Position numbers and translations under genes: made by a program. The notes beneath the pieces were generated by a model that had not been told where the DNA came from, did not search any database, and saw only the letters and a program-made list of their open reading frames with translations. From UBA822 sp965249775 (lineage in GTDB: Bacteria > Gemmatimonadota > Gemmatimonadetes > Longimicrobiales > Gaopeijiaceae), in contig OZ252253.1 in assembly GCA_965249775.1 (NCBI GenBank), positions 2,232,001 through 2,296,000 of the forward strand: a DNA stretch of 64,000 bases. The letters run 5' to 3'. This document shows, one piece after another, positions 6,057 through 13,630 of the stretch; the first letter of the stretch is position 1; each line of letters begins with the position of its first letter.

Positions 6057-8030
6057 ATGTCGGCCCTCTCTTCCCCCGAGTTCCTCGCGCTGCAGGAGGC
6101 TGTCGCCGGCCGCTACTCGCTCGATCGTGAGCTGGGCAGGGGCGGAATGGGGATCGTCTACCTCGCGCAGGAGGTGCGCCTCGACCGACCGGTCGCGCTG
6201 AAAGTCCTCCCGCCCGACTACGCCGCACGTCCCTTGCTTCGGGAGCGGTTCCTGCGCGAGGCGCGCACGGCGGCCCGGCTCTCGCATCCGCACATCGTCC
6301 CGATCCACGCGGTGCACGAGATCGACGACTTCGTGCTCTTCGCGATGGCTTATGTGGAGGGCGAGACCCTCGGCGAGCGCATCCGCGGGAAGGGACCTCT
6401 CCCACCGCGGGAGGCCGCCCGCATACTGCGTGAGGCCAGCTGGGCGCTAGCGTACGCTCACGGCCAGGGGGTCGTGCACCGGGACGTGAAGCCCGACAAC
6501 ATCCTGCTCGAGGCCGCAAGCGGGCGCGCGCTCGTCACCGACTTCGGGATCGCGCACGTGAGTGCGGACTCAGAGCTCGCCGAGGTCGGCGAGGTGATGG
6601 GGACCGCGGAGTTCATGAGCCCCGAGGCGGCAAGCGGCGAGGCCGTGGACGAGAGGAGCGACCTCTATTCGCTTGGCGTAGTCGGGCACTACGTGCTCTC
6701 AGGCCGCCTCCCGTTCCAGGGCGCCACCGCGGCCATTACTCTCGCAAAGCACGTGACCGAGCACGCGCCGCCGCTCGCGAGCGTCGCTCCGGGGCTGTCC
6801 ACTCCGCTCACAGAGGCCATCGACCGCTGCCTCACGAAGGATCCTGCGCAGCGCTTCGCGGACGGCGAGGAGCTCGCAAACGCGCTTGGGCAGACGATCG
6901 AGGAGCGGCGCGAGGTGCCCGTGGCGCTCCGGCTGTTCATGAAGCAGAGCCGGGAGTCGACGGCAGCCCTAGCCGCGGTGCAGGTTCTCTCGCTCTTCGG
7001 CCTGGCGATATCGGTCGCTGGGTTCGTCGACGGCGTGGAGTTGGTGTGGGTGCTCCTTCCGGCCGCCGGCTCCCTCGCTCTGGCCTCGGTCCCGTCCGCG
7101 GTGCTGATTCGGATGGCACGCAGGCTGCTGCGCGCGGGCTACAGCCACGACGATTTGGTCCGCGCTATGCGGAAGGAGGTCGACGAGGGGCGTGCGGACC
7201 TCCAGGCTGCGTACGGCTCGGAGCGGAGTCGTCTCGATAGCTGGCTCAAGCGGCTTCTCGTCGGAGGGCTGGGGATGAGCCTGGGGGCGCTCGGCTGGGG
7301 GCTATTTGGCCCTTACATCGCGGGCGTCTCGGAGGTCGTTGGCCTGACCATGGCCGTGACGGGGATGATTGGCTTGGGCGCAGGAGCGGTCGCGGCCGTG
7401 CGCCACGAGCTCCGCCACAACGTCCCTGGACGGGGGTTACTAAAGTTCTGGAAAAGTCGGCTGGGACGTGTGCTCTTCAGGGCCTCGGAACTCAACCTCG
7501 ACCGACTCCCGACCGGTGCTCCATACGGGCCCACCGAGCTCGCGATCGGGGTAGCGGCCGACCGCCTCTTCGAAGCGCTCCCGACCGACCAGCGAGAGGC
7601 CTTCAGTGAGCTCCCCGACGTCGTGAGACGCCTCGAGGCCGACGCCGAGCAGACGCGCGCGCGCATCAAGGAGCTGGACGCCCTCGGCGGTGAGGTCGAG
7701 GACGAAGGATCGCGGACGAGCAACGAGAGCGCTCCCCCGGCCATCCGCGCGTCGGACCGGCGCGACTCGCTCGCCGAGGACCTGAAGAGGGCGCGTGCCG
7801 CCGCCGAGGACCGTCTCAGTGAGGTCGTGGTGGCGCTCGAGACGATCCGAGTGGCCCTCCTTCGCCTGCACGCGGGCGCCGGGACCATCGAGAGCGTCAC
7901 GATGGACCTGAGCGCCGCGAAGGATCTCTCCGAGGACGTCGTGCGCGTGCTCGAGGGGAGGCGCGAGGTCGAGCGGCTGCTCGGCGACCCAACGGCGCCC
8001 GAGCTCGCGACCACGCCGACGCCGGTGTAG
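6057..8030 (+). CDS. Membrane-anchored serine/threonine protein kinase (PknB type)
   Basis: The 657-residue protein starts with a full Hanks-type kinase domain (about 15-280): glycine loop GRGGMGIVYLA, VALKVLPP with the ATP lysine, catalytic loop HRDVKPDNILL, DFGIAHV and the activation-segment end SPEA. Two pairs of hydrophobic stretches follow (about 305-365 and 415-470), then a charged, probably coiled C-terminal part rich in Glu and Arg. No extracellular sensor domain is recognisable. The ATG at 6057 precedes the domain; an upstream in-frame ATG at 5952 would extend into the hicA operator region. Confidence 0.9.
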   Translation: MSALSSPEFLALQEAVAGRYSLDRELGRGGMGIVYLAQEVRLDRPVALKVLPPDYAARPLLRERFLREARTAARLSHPHIVPIHAVHEIDDFVLFAMAYVEGETLGERIRGKGPLPPREAARILREASWALAYAHGQGVVHRDVKPDNILLEAASGRALVTDFGIAHVSADSELAEVGEVMGTAEFMSPEAASGEAVDERSDLYSLGVVGHYVLSGRLPFQGATAAITLAKHVTEHAPPLASVAPGLSTPLTEAIDRCLTKDPAQRFADGEELANALGQTIEERREVPVALRLFMKQSRESTAALAAVQVLSLFGLAISVAGFVDGVELVWVLLPAAGSLALASVPSAVLIRMARRLLRAGYSHDDLVRAMRKEVDEGRADLQAAYGSERSRLDSWLKRLLVGGLGMSLGALGWGLFGPYIAGVSEVVGLTMAVTGMIGLGAGAVAAVRHELRHNVPGRGLLKFWKSRLGRVLFRASELNLDRLPTGAPYGPTELAIGVAADRLFEALPTDQREAFSELPDVVRRLEADAEQTRARIKELDALGGEVEDEGSRTSNESAPPAIRASDRRDSLAEDLKRARAAAEDRLSEVVVALETIRVALLRLHAGAGTIESVTMDLSAAKDLSEDVVRVLEGRREVERLLGDPTAPELATTPTPV

Positions 8031-8068
8031 ACTTTAGGCACCGAAATCCCCGACTGGAGTCCCTACCA

Positions 8069-8578
8069 ATGAGATCGATCGCGAGGAAAGCCAGAGTTTT
8101 TTGGCCGCTACTTCTCCTCGTTCTCCTGACCGACTGTACAACGAAGCGCGCGGCGGTCGAGTCTCTCTCACCTGGGGGGCCACCTCACAGCGTTGTCGGG
8201 GAGACGGTGCGCTTCAACCTGACCTATAACGACCGTGGCTCCATGGGCCTTCCCCTGGGCCCACTCTCGAAAGAGGCCCTCGGTGTCTTCGGACTCGTCG
8301 TTGCAGGCTTCTTCTTCGTCTGGTATCGACGAGCCAATCCGGAGGACGCTCTCCTCGCCGCCGCCACGAGCCTCTACATCGCCGGTGCGTTGGGCAACGG
8401 GTGGGGTCGGATCTTTTCGCCCCGCGGCGTCGTGGACTTCATAGATGTGGGACTAGGTCGCTACCGATTCTGGACGTTCAATGTGGCCGACGCCGCACTA
8501 ATCCTGGCGGTGGGGTTGCTCCTCATTCTGTTCGCTCAAGAGGAGCGGAGGGAAAAGCCGACGGGCGCTCCCTTCTAA
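8069..8578 (+). CDS. lspA: Signal peptidase II (LspA)-like membrane protein
   Basis: The 169-residue, four-helix protein has most LspA landmarks: TDCTTKRAA near the first helix, NLTYNDRGSMG, the aspartate loop VVDFID and FNVADAALILA with the second catalytic Asp. LspA removes signal peptides from lipoproteins. The usual GNxxDR segment before VVDF reads GNGWGRI, lacking the Asp-Arg pair. It may be a paralogue rather than the housekeeping enzyme. GGAG precedes the ATG. The stop codon forms part of an attC left box, so this copy sits in a cassette. Confidence 0.75.
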   Translation: MRSIARKARVFWPLLLLVLLTDCTTKRAAVESLSPGGPPHSVVGETVRFNLTYNDRGSMGLPLGPLSKEALGVFGLVVAGFFFVWYRRANPEDALLAAATSLYIAGALGNGWGRIFSPRGVVDFIDVGLGRYRFWTFNVADAALILAVGLLLILFAQEERREKPTGAPF

Positions 8579-8603
8579 CAAGCGCATCATTTGAGGCGCC
8601 GAG
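8573..8603 (+). repeat. Left half of an attC site (site E)
   Basis: TTCTAACAAGCGC includes the stop codon of the LspA-like gene and matches sites C and D. It runs on as GAGGCGCCGAG, similar to a stretch within site B, but no GTTRRRY box follows before the next gene start at 8604. Confidence 0.45.
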
Positions 8604-9041
8604 ATGACCTCTGGAATGAGCGGCCGAGGACCCGAGGGCGGGTTGCTTCGCCGGCTCCGCGCAGCGGCCCTGATCGCGGTCCTGGTCGGGGCCGGAGGCT
8701 CGGTCGGTTTGATGCTCCGCGCCGGTCGGAGTAGTGATGAACGACTCCTGGTAGTGCTCATCGCGATCTGGGTGCTCGCCCCGTTCGCGGCCCTCGTATT
8801 GGCCCACGTGGTCGCGATGCGTTGGTCGGTGCCTACCCGAGCGACCCTCTACTGCCTGATGCTGGTTCTCGCGCCGGGCTCTCTGGTAATCTACGTAGGT
8901 GACGCGTTCGGGCGCTCCGAGGCGGAGGGCGCCGCCGTATTCGTTGGCGTTCCCTTGGCGTCATGGCTCCTCATTGCACTAGTCTTGCCGATCGCCGCGT
9001 TCATAGCTGGCAGGCTGTCACGTCGAGGGGAGAGTACCTAG
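8604..9041 (+). CDS. Four-helix integral membrane protein, unknown function
   Basis: This 145-residue protein has four hydrophobic stretches (about 18-38, 47-70, 82-102 and 112-136) between short charged loops, and ends in RLSRRGEST. No catalytic motif or family is recognised. Its gene starts right after the attC half-site E, so it probably came in as a cassette. A second ATG at 8616 is an equally possible start. Confidence 0.55.
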   Translation: MTSGMSGRGPEGGLLRRLRAAALIAVLVGAGGSVGLMLRAGRSSDERLLVVLIAIWVLAPFAALVLAHVVAMRWSVPTRATLYCLMLVLAPGSLVIYVGDAFGRSEAEGAAVFVGVPLASWLLIALVLPIAAFIAGRLSRRGEST

Positions 9042-9121
9042 CCCGGCCTGCTTTCCGGAAGCCGCTGAAGCACATTACCTTCCCCTACGCTTGAATTCAT
9101 CGAGCCGACAGGAGGTAGATC

Positions 9122-9505
9122 ATGTCGAGGGAATTGCTGCTCGTGGGTACTGTCCTGATTATGACGGCCGCAGCTGCCGCATGGACTTTTGCGCGTGAAA
9201 GCCCGGCCGACCTGCTGGATGAGGCGACGATCTCCTTCGACGTCGCACGCGTGGCTGCGCTGACGGCCGTCCCAGGGGGTCGCATCATCGACGAGGACCT
9301 GGAGCGCGAGGGCGGGGCTCTGATCTACGCATTCGATGTCGTTGCTCCAGGTGACGGCGGCGTGCGCGATGTTGAGATCGACGCGCTGACTGGCGTGCTT
9401 CTTCAGAACGTGCCGGACGGCGACGACGATGACGACGATGACGATGACGATGACGATGATGATGACGACGACGATGACGACGATGATGATGAAGGCGCGA
9501 ACTAG
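9122..9505 (+). CDS. Exported PepSY-like protein with a 23-residue polyaspartate tail
   Basis: The 127-residue protein has an N-terminal signal or anchor helix (LLLVGTVLIMTAAAAAWTF), a single PepSY-like domain (about 30-97: ARVAALTAVPGGRIIDEDLE, then IYAFDVV and VEIDALTGVLL), and an almost pure Asp tail (23 in a row) ending EGAN. PepSY domains often act as inhibitors or binding modules outside the membrane; the acidic tail would bind Ca2+ or other cations. AGGAGG lies 8 bases before the ATG. The tail is coded by mixed GAC and GAT codons. Confidence 0.7.
   Translation: MSRELLLVGTVLIMTAAAAAWTFARESPADLLDEATISFDVARVAALTAVPGGRIIDEDLEREGGALIYAFDVVAPGDGGVRDVEIDALTGVLLQNVPDGDDDDDDDDDDDDDDDDDDDDDDDEGAN
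9422..9490 (+). repeat. GAY trinucleotide repeat coding for 23 Asp
   Basis: Twenty-three consecutive GAC or GAT codons. The mix of codons argues for selection on the protein, although such a tract can still change length by slippage. The opposite strand gives a Val/Ile-rich shadow frame of no meaning. Confidence 0.85.
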
Positions 9506-9511
9506 TCCCAC

Positions 9512-9643
9512 GTGGACGTAACGTACTTCGAGGACATTTGTGCCCACATGGAGTGGGCCGACTCTACGGTCTGGGCCGCCACCTTCGAGGCTCAGGATGG
9601 CGCCACAGACGAGCATCTGAGGGGCACAGATGAGGTCGGCTAG
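9512..9643 (+). pseudogene. DinB-like gene fragment
   Basis: A 43-codon open frame from GTG 9512 reads VDVTYFEDICAHMEWADSTV, followed by WAATFEAQDGATDEHL, which resembles the N-terminal helix of DinB/DUF664 proteins (H-M-x-WAD). It stops at TAG 9641 and overlaps the start of the acetyltransferase gene. The remaining roughly 110 residues of a DinB protein are absent, so it looks like a 3'-truncated remnant. Confidence 0.4.
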
Positions 9644-10229
9644 GGTCGCAGTCTCGCGCTTCTTGCACGAAGTCCGGGCTCCGTCTGCGGCGACGAATCT
9701 GCGGCGGCTTCGACAGCGCGGAGAGAATCTCGATACCATTACCCTTCGTGATGCGGGCCCCGACGATGCGTCCGAGGTGGCGAGGGTTCACGTGGCGGCC
9801 TACCGCTCGGCGCATGGTGGCCGCGGTCCAAGCGAATCCATCCGTGCGGCCCAGTGGGAGTCGAAGCGCCGGAACACTCCGCCCGAGACTTTCTGCCTGG
9901 TGGCCGAGCAAGAGGGCAAAGGGCTGGTCGGATTCGCCCACTGCCATGCTGCCGACTTCCGAGAGTATGACGGTCAACTAGAGAAGATCTACCTTCTTCG
10001 GGAGTATCGGCGAGTCGGTATTGGTCGACGGTTGATATGCGCGGCGGCTACCCGCTTTCTGGCTTTGGAGATGAGGAGCATGATGTTGCTCTCCCAAGCC
10101 GAGAATCCCGCGTGCCGTTTCTTCGAGGCGATGGGTGGGCAGCGCATTCTCAACGAGCGTGGTGAGTTCCACGGGGCCTTTGGCTGGCACGATCTGACAG
10201 TTCTCACGGACCATTGCGAGTCGAGTTGA
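9630..10229 (+). CDS. GNAT-family N-acetyltransferase
   Basis: This 199-residue protein has a GNAT domain at about residues 37-195, beginning ITLRDAGPDDASEVARVH. Motif A is LEKIYLLREYRRVGIGRRLI, with the RxxGIG acetyl-CoA loop, and the C-terminal strand contains NPACRFFEAMGGQ. The first 35 residues (Arg-rich) may be an artefact of the start choice, although GAGGGG precedes the ATG at 9630. The start overlaps the DinB-like remnant. The acceptor substrate is unknown. Confidence 0.8.
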   Translation: MRSARVAVSRFLHEVRAPSAATNLRRLRQRGENLDTITLRDAGPDDASEVARVHVAAYRSAHGGRGPSESIRAAQWESKRRNTPPETFCLVAEQEGKGLVGFAHCHAADFREYDGQLEKIYLLREYRRVGIGRRLICAAATRFLALEMRSMMLLSQAENPACRFFEAMGGQRILNERGEFHGAFGWHDLTVLTDHCESS

Positions 10230-10283
10230 CTCACAGGCTCTTGTGTCCGGAGAAGATCACTAACAGACGAGGAGGACGTACTC

Positions 10284-11237
10284 ATGCAGCGCGTATATGA
10301 CCCCGCAGTAGAAAAAGGAGCCGCACTCATTCCGCGGTTCGATATCTCTGACGTAGCGGGCACTAGAGCTGTATTGGAGGAGTTTTTTGAGACGCTGGCC
10401 GCCCAGGGCGTCGAACGTCCAACGGACGACCGGGTCGAGGAGATCGAGCGCGAGATACCGGGCCCGGATGGCGCACCCGACGTACCTATCCGCATCTACA
10501 TGCCCAAGGAGCGCACGGAAGCGGGACCGGGGTTCGTCAACTTCCACGGTGGCGGCTTCATATTCGGTGATCTGGAAACCGAGCACCCACGGTGTTTGAC
10601 CATGGCGGCCGAGGGCGGCGCAGTCTCGGTTGGCGTCGACTACCGGCTCGCTCCTGAGAACCCCTTCCCTGCCGCCGTGGAAGACTGTTATTCGGCCTTA
10701 CGATGGGTGTCCGAGAACGCCGACGAGCTCAAGATCGATCCTGCCCGAATCGCGATCGGGGGTGGCAGCGCCGGTGGGAATCTCTCCGCGGCGGTTGCGC
10801 TGATGGCGAGAGACCGGGGTGGTCCGGAAGTCGCCTTCCAAATGCTCATATACCCGGCCGTCGATGACCGTTGCGACGCCCCCTCCATGATAGCAGGCGC
10901 GGATCTATACATCTGGACGTATCAGAATACGCTCGACTGTTGGAATCACTACATCGGAGAGGACCGCACCGACGTGTCTCCGTATGCGGCACCCGCACGG
11001 GCCGACGATCTGTCCGGCCTACCACCGGCCTACGTGATGACCTGTGAACACGACCCGTTGCGCGATGAGGCGATCCTGTACGCCATGCGACTGATGGAGG
11101 CGGGTGTTCCCGTGGAGCTCCACAACTACCCGGGTACCGTCCACGGCTTTGACTTCCTGACACCATCAGACATCTCAACGCTCGCGGTCGGGGAGGGTGT
11201 CGAGGCGTTCAAGCGTGCCATGGACAGGGCCGGATAA
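10284..11237 (+). CDS. Alpha/beta-hydrolase esterase, hormone-sensitive-lipase family
   Basis: The 317-residue protein has the family IV signature: oxyanion motif HGGGF near residue 88, nucleophile loop GGGSAGGN near 155, then EHDPLRDEA (acid) and TVHGFDF (His). These enzymes hydrolyse short acyl esters in the cytoplasm; there is no signal peptide. GAGGAGG precedes the ATG by 8 bases. The TAA stop lies in the short attC-like site F, as in a cassette. Confidence 0.9.
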   Translation: MQRVYDPAVEKGAALIPRFDISDVAGTRAVLEEFFETLAAQGVERPTDDRVEEIEREIPGPDGAPDVPIRIYMPKERTEAGPGFVNFHGGGFIFGDLETEHPRCLTMAAEGGAVSVGVDYRLAPENPFPAAVEDCYSALRWVSENADELKIDPARIAIGGGSAGGNLSAAVALMARDRGGPEVAFQMLIYPAVDDRCDAPSMIAGADLYIWTYQNTLDCWNHYIGEDRTDVSPYAAPARADDLSGLPPAYVMTCEHDPLRDEAILYAMRLMEAGVPVELHNYPGTVHGFDFLTPSDISTLAVGEGVEAFKRAMDRAG

Positions 11238-11270
11238 CTGAGGCGTCGCAGACCCGCAGATCCGTTAGGC
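11231..11270 (+). repeat. Short attC-like site F
   Basis: GGATAAC (including the esterase stop codon) is followed after 26 bases by CGCAGATCCGTTAGGCGGCC, whose last 18 bases are identical in site G. The outer ends GGCCGgATAAC and GTTAGGCGGCC are near complements. The usual core is missing, so this is either a minimal or an internally deleted site. Confidence 0.5.
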
Positions 11271-11297
11271 GGCCCATGAATCGTACCGAGTGTTCCC

Positions 11298-11684
11298 ATG
11301 GATGATGAGCTGGAGCGCAACAAGAAGACCGTCACGGCGTTTTACGACCTGATGTTCAACCAGTGCAAACCCGCCGAGGCGGTCGAGCAGTACGCCGGGG
11401 ACGTCTACACGCAGCACAATCCAGGAGTGGCAGATGGCAAGGCGGCGTTCATCGGATACTTCGAGCGGATGGCGAGAGAACACCCAGGCAAGCGAGTGCA
11501 CTTCGAACGCGTCATCGCCGAGGGCGACTACGTCGTGCTGCACTGCCGTCAGGAATGGCCCGGCGGCGAGGAATGGGCTGGGATCGACATCTTCCGCCTC
11601 GACGAAGATGGCAGAGTCGTCGAGCACTGGGATGTGCTACAGGTAGTGCCGGCGATGTCTGAGAACAGCAACACGATGTTCTGA
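11298..11684 (+). CDS. SnoaL-like (NTF2-fold) protein
   Basis: The 128-residue protein fits the SnoaL-like polyketide-cyclase family: N-terminal helix NKKTVTAFYDLMFNQ, then AEAVEQYAGDVYTQHNPGVADGK, and a C-terminal beta sheet with GIDIFRLDEDGRVVEHWDVLQ. Members are small cone-shaped enzymes or binding proteins; the role of this one cannot be told. It begins 27 bases after site F and is followed closely by an acetyltransferase gene. Confidence 0.85.
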   Translation: MDDELERNKKTVTAFYDLMFNQCKPAEAVEQYAGDVYTQHNPGVADGKAAFIGYFERMAREHPGKRVHFERVIAEGDYVVLHCRQEWPGGEEWAGIDIFRLDEDGRVVEHWDVLQVVPAMSENSNTMF

Positions 11685-11700
11685 CCCCGCGTCCAGCACT

Positions 11701-12195
11701 ATGCCTTCCATTCGACGCCTTGGTGGACAGGAGTGGCGCGCGTATCGCGATCTTCGGTTGCGCGCGCTAGCTGACTCGCCGGATGCCTTCGGGAGCACTC
11801 TAGAGCGACGGGACAGACCTGACGCTGAGTGGGCGGTGCGAGTATCCTCGGGCGCCAGTTCCGAACTGGATCTCCCTTTGGTGGTCGAGGAGGGAGCCCA
11901 GCTCGTCGGCCTCGCTTGGGGCAAGATCATCGCTTCTGCCTCTGACACCGCGCACGTGTTCCAGATGTGGGTCGCGCCTGAGTGCCGGGGCCAGGGGCAT
12001 GGGGCCGAGCTACTCGCTACGATTATCGGCTGGGCCCGCGAAGCGAACGCAGCGCGGGTGGTTCTCGGCGTCACGTGTGGTGATACGCCCGCGCAGCGAC
12101 TATATGCTCGAGCAGGCTTCAAGGCGCTCGGGGATCCAGAGCCGATTAGACCCGGCGCGACCTTGCTTTCTCAACCCATGTGCCTCGAGCTGTGA
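11701..12195 (+). CDS. GNAT-family N-acetyltransferase
   Basis: The 164-residue protein starts IRRLGGQEWRAYRDLRLRAL, a common opening of these enzymes, and includes motif A (HVFQMWVAPECRGQGHGAEL, about 80-99) with the RGQGHG acetyl-CoA loop, then AARVVLGVTCGDTPAQRLYA and GFKALG. The whole protein is one GNAT domain. It starts 16 bases after the SnoaL stop, so the two may be co-transcribed. The substrate is unknown. Confidence 0.85.
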   Translation: MPSIRRLGGQEWRAYRDLRLRALADSPDAFGSTLERRDRPDAEWAVRVSSGASSELDLPLVVEEGAQLVGLAWGKIIASASDTAHVFQMWVAPECRGQGHGAELLATIIGWAREANAARVVLGVTCGDTPAQRLYARAGFKALGDPEPIRPGATLLSQPMCLEL

Positions 12196-12402
12196 GGCCT
12201 GAACAGCGCACCTGATGGTTGACACAATGGTGCCAGCTGATGGTTAACAGATTGGGTTACGTCCCGAATGTGTCGCGCGGACACGGCGGACAGTCACGAA
12301 AGGAGACATACAGGCCATCTCTTCAAGTGGGGACGATCTCAGGTGCGGAGCACAAGATAGATTCCATCGCCCTCTGCACAAGGACGAGCTGTGGTGGCCT
12401 CT

Positions 12403-12744
12403 CTAGCTTCGCGAAGCTCCCGCAAGCCCAAGAAAGACGACGACGGCCCGATTGAGTCTTAGGAGATCCGCGTCAGCCAGCCTTCCAACCTTCGACCCAA
12501 TCCTCACCTTCGCGACAGTGGTCAATTTGTCCACCATGAGCCGGCTCTCGGCGCGCAGTCCATTTTCTTGTGTTGGTTCGACGAGTAGACGAAAAATCGG
12601 GGCGTTGGTTGGATCCGTCGTGAACGCACAGATCGTCACGGAGGCGGTTGCAGCGAAGGCGTCGTCTTGGATGATTACGGCAGGCCGCGGTTTCCCCGTG
12701 TATTCCTGACCGCCTGAAACCGTCCAGATCTCGCCTCTCTTCAC
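12403..12744 (-). CDS. mazF: MazF/PemK-family toxin (endoribonuclease)
   Basis: The 113-residue protein has the MazF fold: MKRGEIWTVSGGQEYTGKPR at the start with the conserved Arg-Gly-Glu-Ile and KPRPAVIIQDD, and ESRLMVDKLTTVAK in the middle. Such toxins cut mRNA at short sequences. The start is GTG and overlaps the antitoxin stop by 4 bases (GTGA). A palindrome AGCTTCGCGAAGCT covers the stop codon region. The pair faces against the cassette orientation. Confidence 0.9.
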   Translation of the reverse strand: MKRGEIWTVSGGQEYTGKPRPAVIIQDDAFAATASVTICAFTTDPTNAPIFRLLVEPTQENGLRAESRLMVDKLTTVAKVRIGSKVGRLADADLLRLNRAVVVFLGLAGASRS

Positions 12745-12965
12745 GAACCGTCGAGCTCCGAAATTGCCTCAATGAAGTCTTGGTCGGCCTGCGCCGAGGC
12801 GCTCTCCGCAACGGCTACCGACTGCCGGTGTGCCTGCTTCTTGAAATCGGGACGGCGAACGTCAGGCACCCAGATCTGAATCGGACGAAGCCCCTGCTTC
12901 CTCAACCTCTCGCGATGAGCCCTCACCTTGTCTCGTGAAGAACCCCGATCTTCAGGGCCAGCCAT
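12741..12965 (-). CDS. mazE: MazE-family antitoxin (DUF3018 type)
   Basis: The 74-residue basic protein matches the DUF3018 antitoxin family: RDKVRAHRERLRKQGLRPIQ, IWVPDVR and the Ala-rich C-terminus that would wrap the toxin. It lies directly upstream of mazF and overlaps it by 4 bases. ATG 12963-12965 has GAGGAG 5 bases upstream; a GTG two codons earlier is less well placed. The palindrome at 12985-12998 is a likely autoregulatory site. Confidence 0.8.
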   Translation of the reverse strand: MAGPEDRGSSRDKVRAHRERLRKQGLRPIQIWVPDVRRPDFKKQAHRQSVAVAESASAQADQDFIEAISELDGS

Positions 12966-12984
12966 ATTCACTCCTCTCGGTGTC

Positions 12985-12998
12985 GGTTACATGTAACC
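12985..12998. promoter_or_regulatory. 14-bp palindrome upstream of mazEF (probable operator)
   Basis: GGTTACATGTAACC is a perfect palindrome 20 bases before the antitoxin start codon, the usual place for antitoxin-controlled operators. Part of it (ATGTAAC) could also be a worn left box of attC site G. Confidence 0.5.
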
Positions 12999-13000
12999 TA

Positions 13001-13095
13001 CCTGCTTGAAGCCTCGGGCGCGAGGCCGTCAGGCTCGCGCACTTCGCTTCCGGTCACCACATTAGCCGCGCAGCAGCATCGCAGATCCGTTAGGC
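13001..13095 (+). repeat. attC site G (right half well conserved)
   Basis: From 13032 the core GGCTCGCGCACTTCGCTTCC, then GGTCACCACATTAGCCGCGC, matches sites B and D; the right end CGCAGATCCGTTAGGCGGCC matches F. The right box GTTAGGC is at 13089-13095. The left box is unclear, possibly ATGTAAC at 12991. A 6-bp hairpin GCCTCG-GGCG-CGAGGC lies at 13011-13026. The next gene starts 8 bases later. Confidence 0.65.
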
Positions 13096-13102
13096 GGCCC
13101 TC

Positions 13103-13582
13103 ATGAGCTACCTCAAATCAGTACAAGCGTACCACCGACTGCATATCCAGCCCTTGCTCGGTGCTCCCCAAGGCTGTGAGTCGTCCGAGATCGAGACGCT
13201 GGAGGCGAGTCTCGGCTTTGCCGTTCCTGAGGCCTATCGGGAGTTTCTCATCTGGATGGGTCGTGATTTCGACGGCATTTTCCGTGGATCGGACTGTTTC
13301 CACACCCATGTCCTGGACAACAACGAATGGCTCCCGGAGCTCCTCGCCGAGAACACTGTGGATTCACCGCTCCCGGAGCGTTACGTCGCGTTCTTCGTGC
13401 ACCAAGGGTACAACGCCGCTTGGTTCGAAATCCCTGCCTCGGCCGACCCGGAGTGCTTGTTCTTCGCCGAAGGGCAGACTGATGAACCGGAGGATCAGGG
13501 GCCTTTCTCATCCTTCTTGCTTGGCGAGATGAAGGCACTCGTTCCGAGCATCGAAGGCATTCTCGGACGAGAGGTCGAATAG
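13103..13582 (+). CDS. SMI1/KNR4 (SUKH-1) family protein, immunity-like
   Basis: The 159-residue protein has the SUKH pattern: IETLEASLGFAVPEAYREFL near residues 31-50 followed by the short WMGRDFDGIFRG stretch, then VAFFVHQGYNAAWF and the acidic ending of the fold. SUKH proteins usually protect cells against polymorphic toxins. No toxin gene is nearby, so this would be an orphan immunity gene captured as a cassette. It starts 8 bases after attC G, which fits a cassette gene exactly. Confidence 0.8.
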   Translation: MSYLKSVQAYHRLHIQPLLGAPQGCESSEIETLEASLGFAVPEAYREFLIWMGRDFDGIFRGSDCFHTHVLDNNEWLPELLAENTVDSPLPERYVAFFVHQGYNAAWFEIPASADPECLFFAEGQTDEPEDQGPFSSFLLGEMKALVPSIEGILGREVE

Positions 13583-13630
13583 TATGACGTGGCTGGAATC
13601 CGCTCAGTGATGATGCCGGCATGAGCGATA

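Noticed and set aside
9038..9739. Minus-strand frame with a Val/Ile tract
   Set aside because: The tract is the reverse reading of the GAY repeat; the plus-strand gene has a signal peptide and ribosome site.
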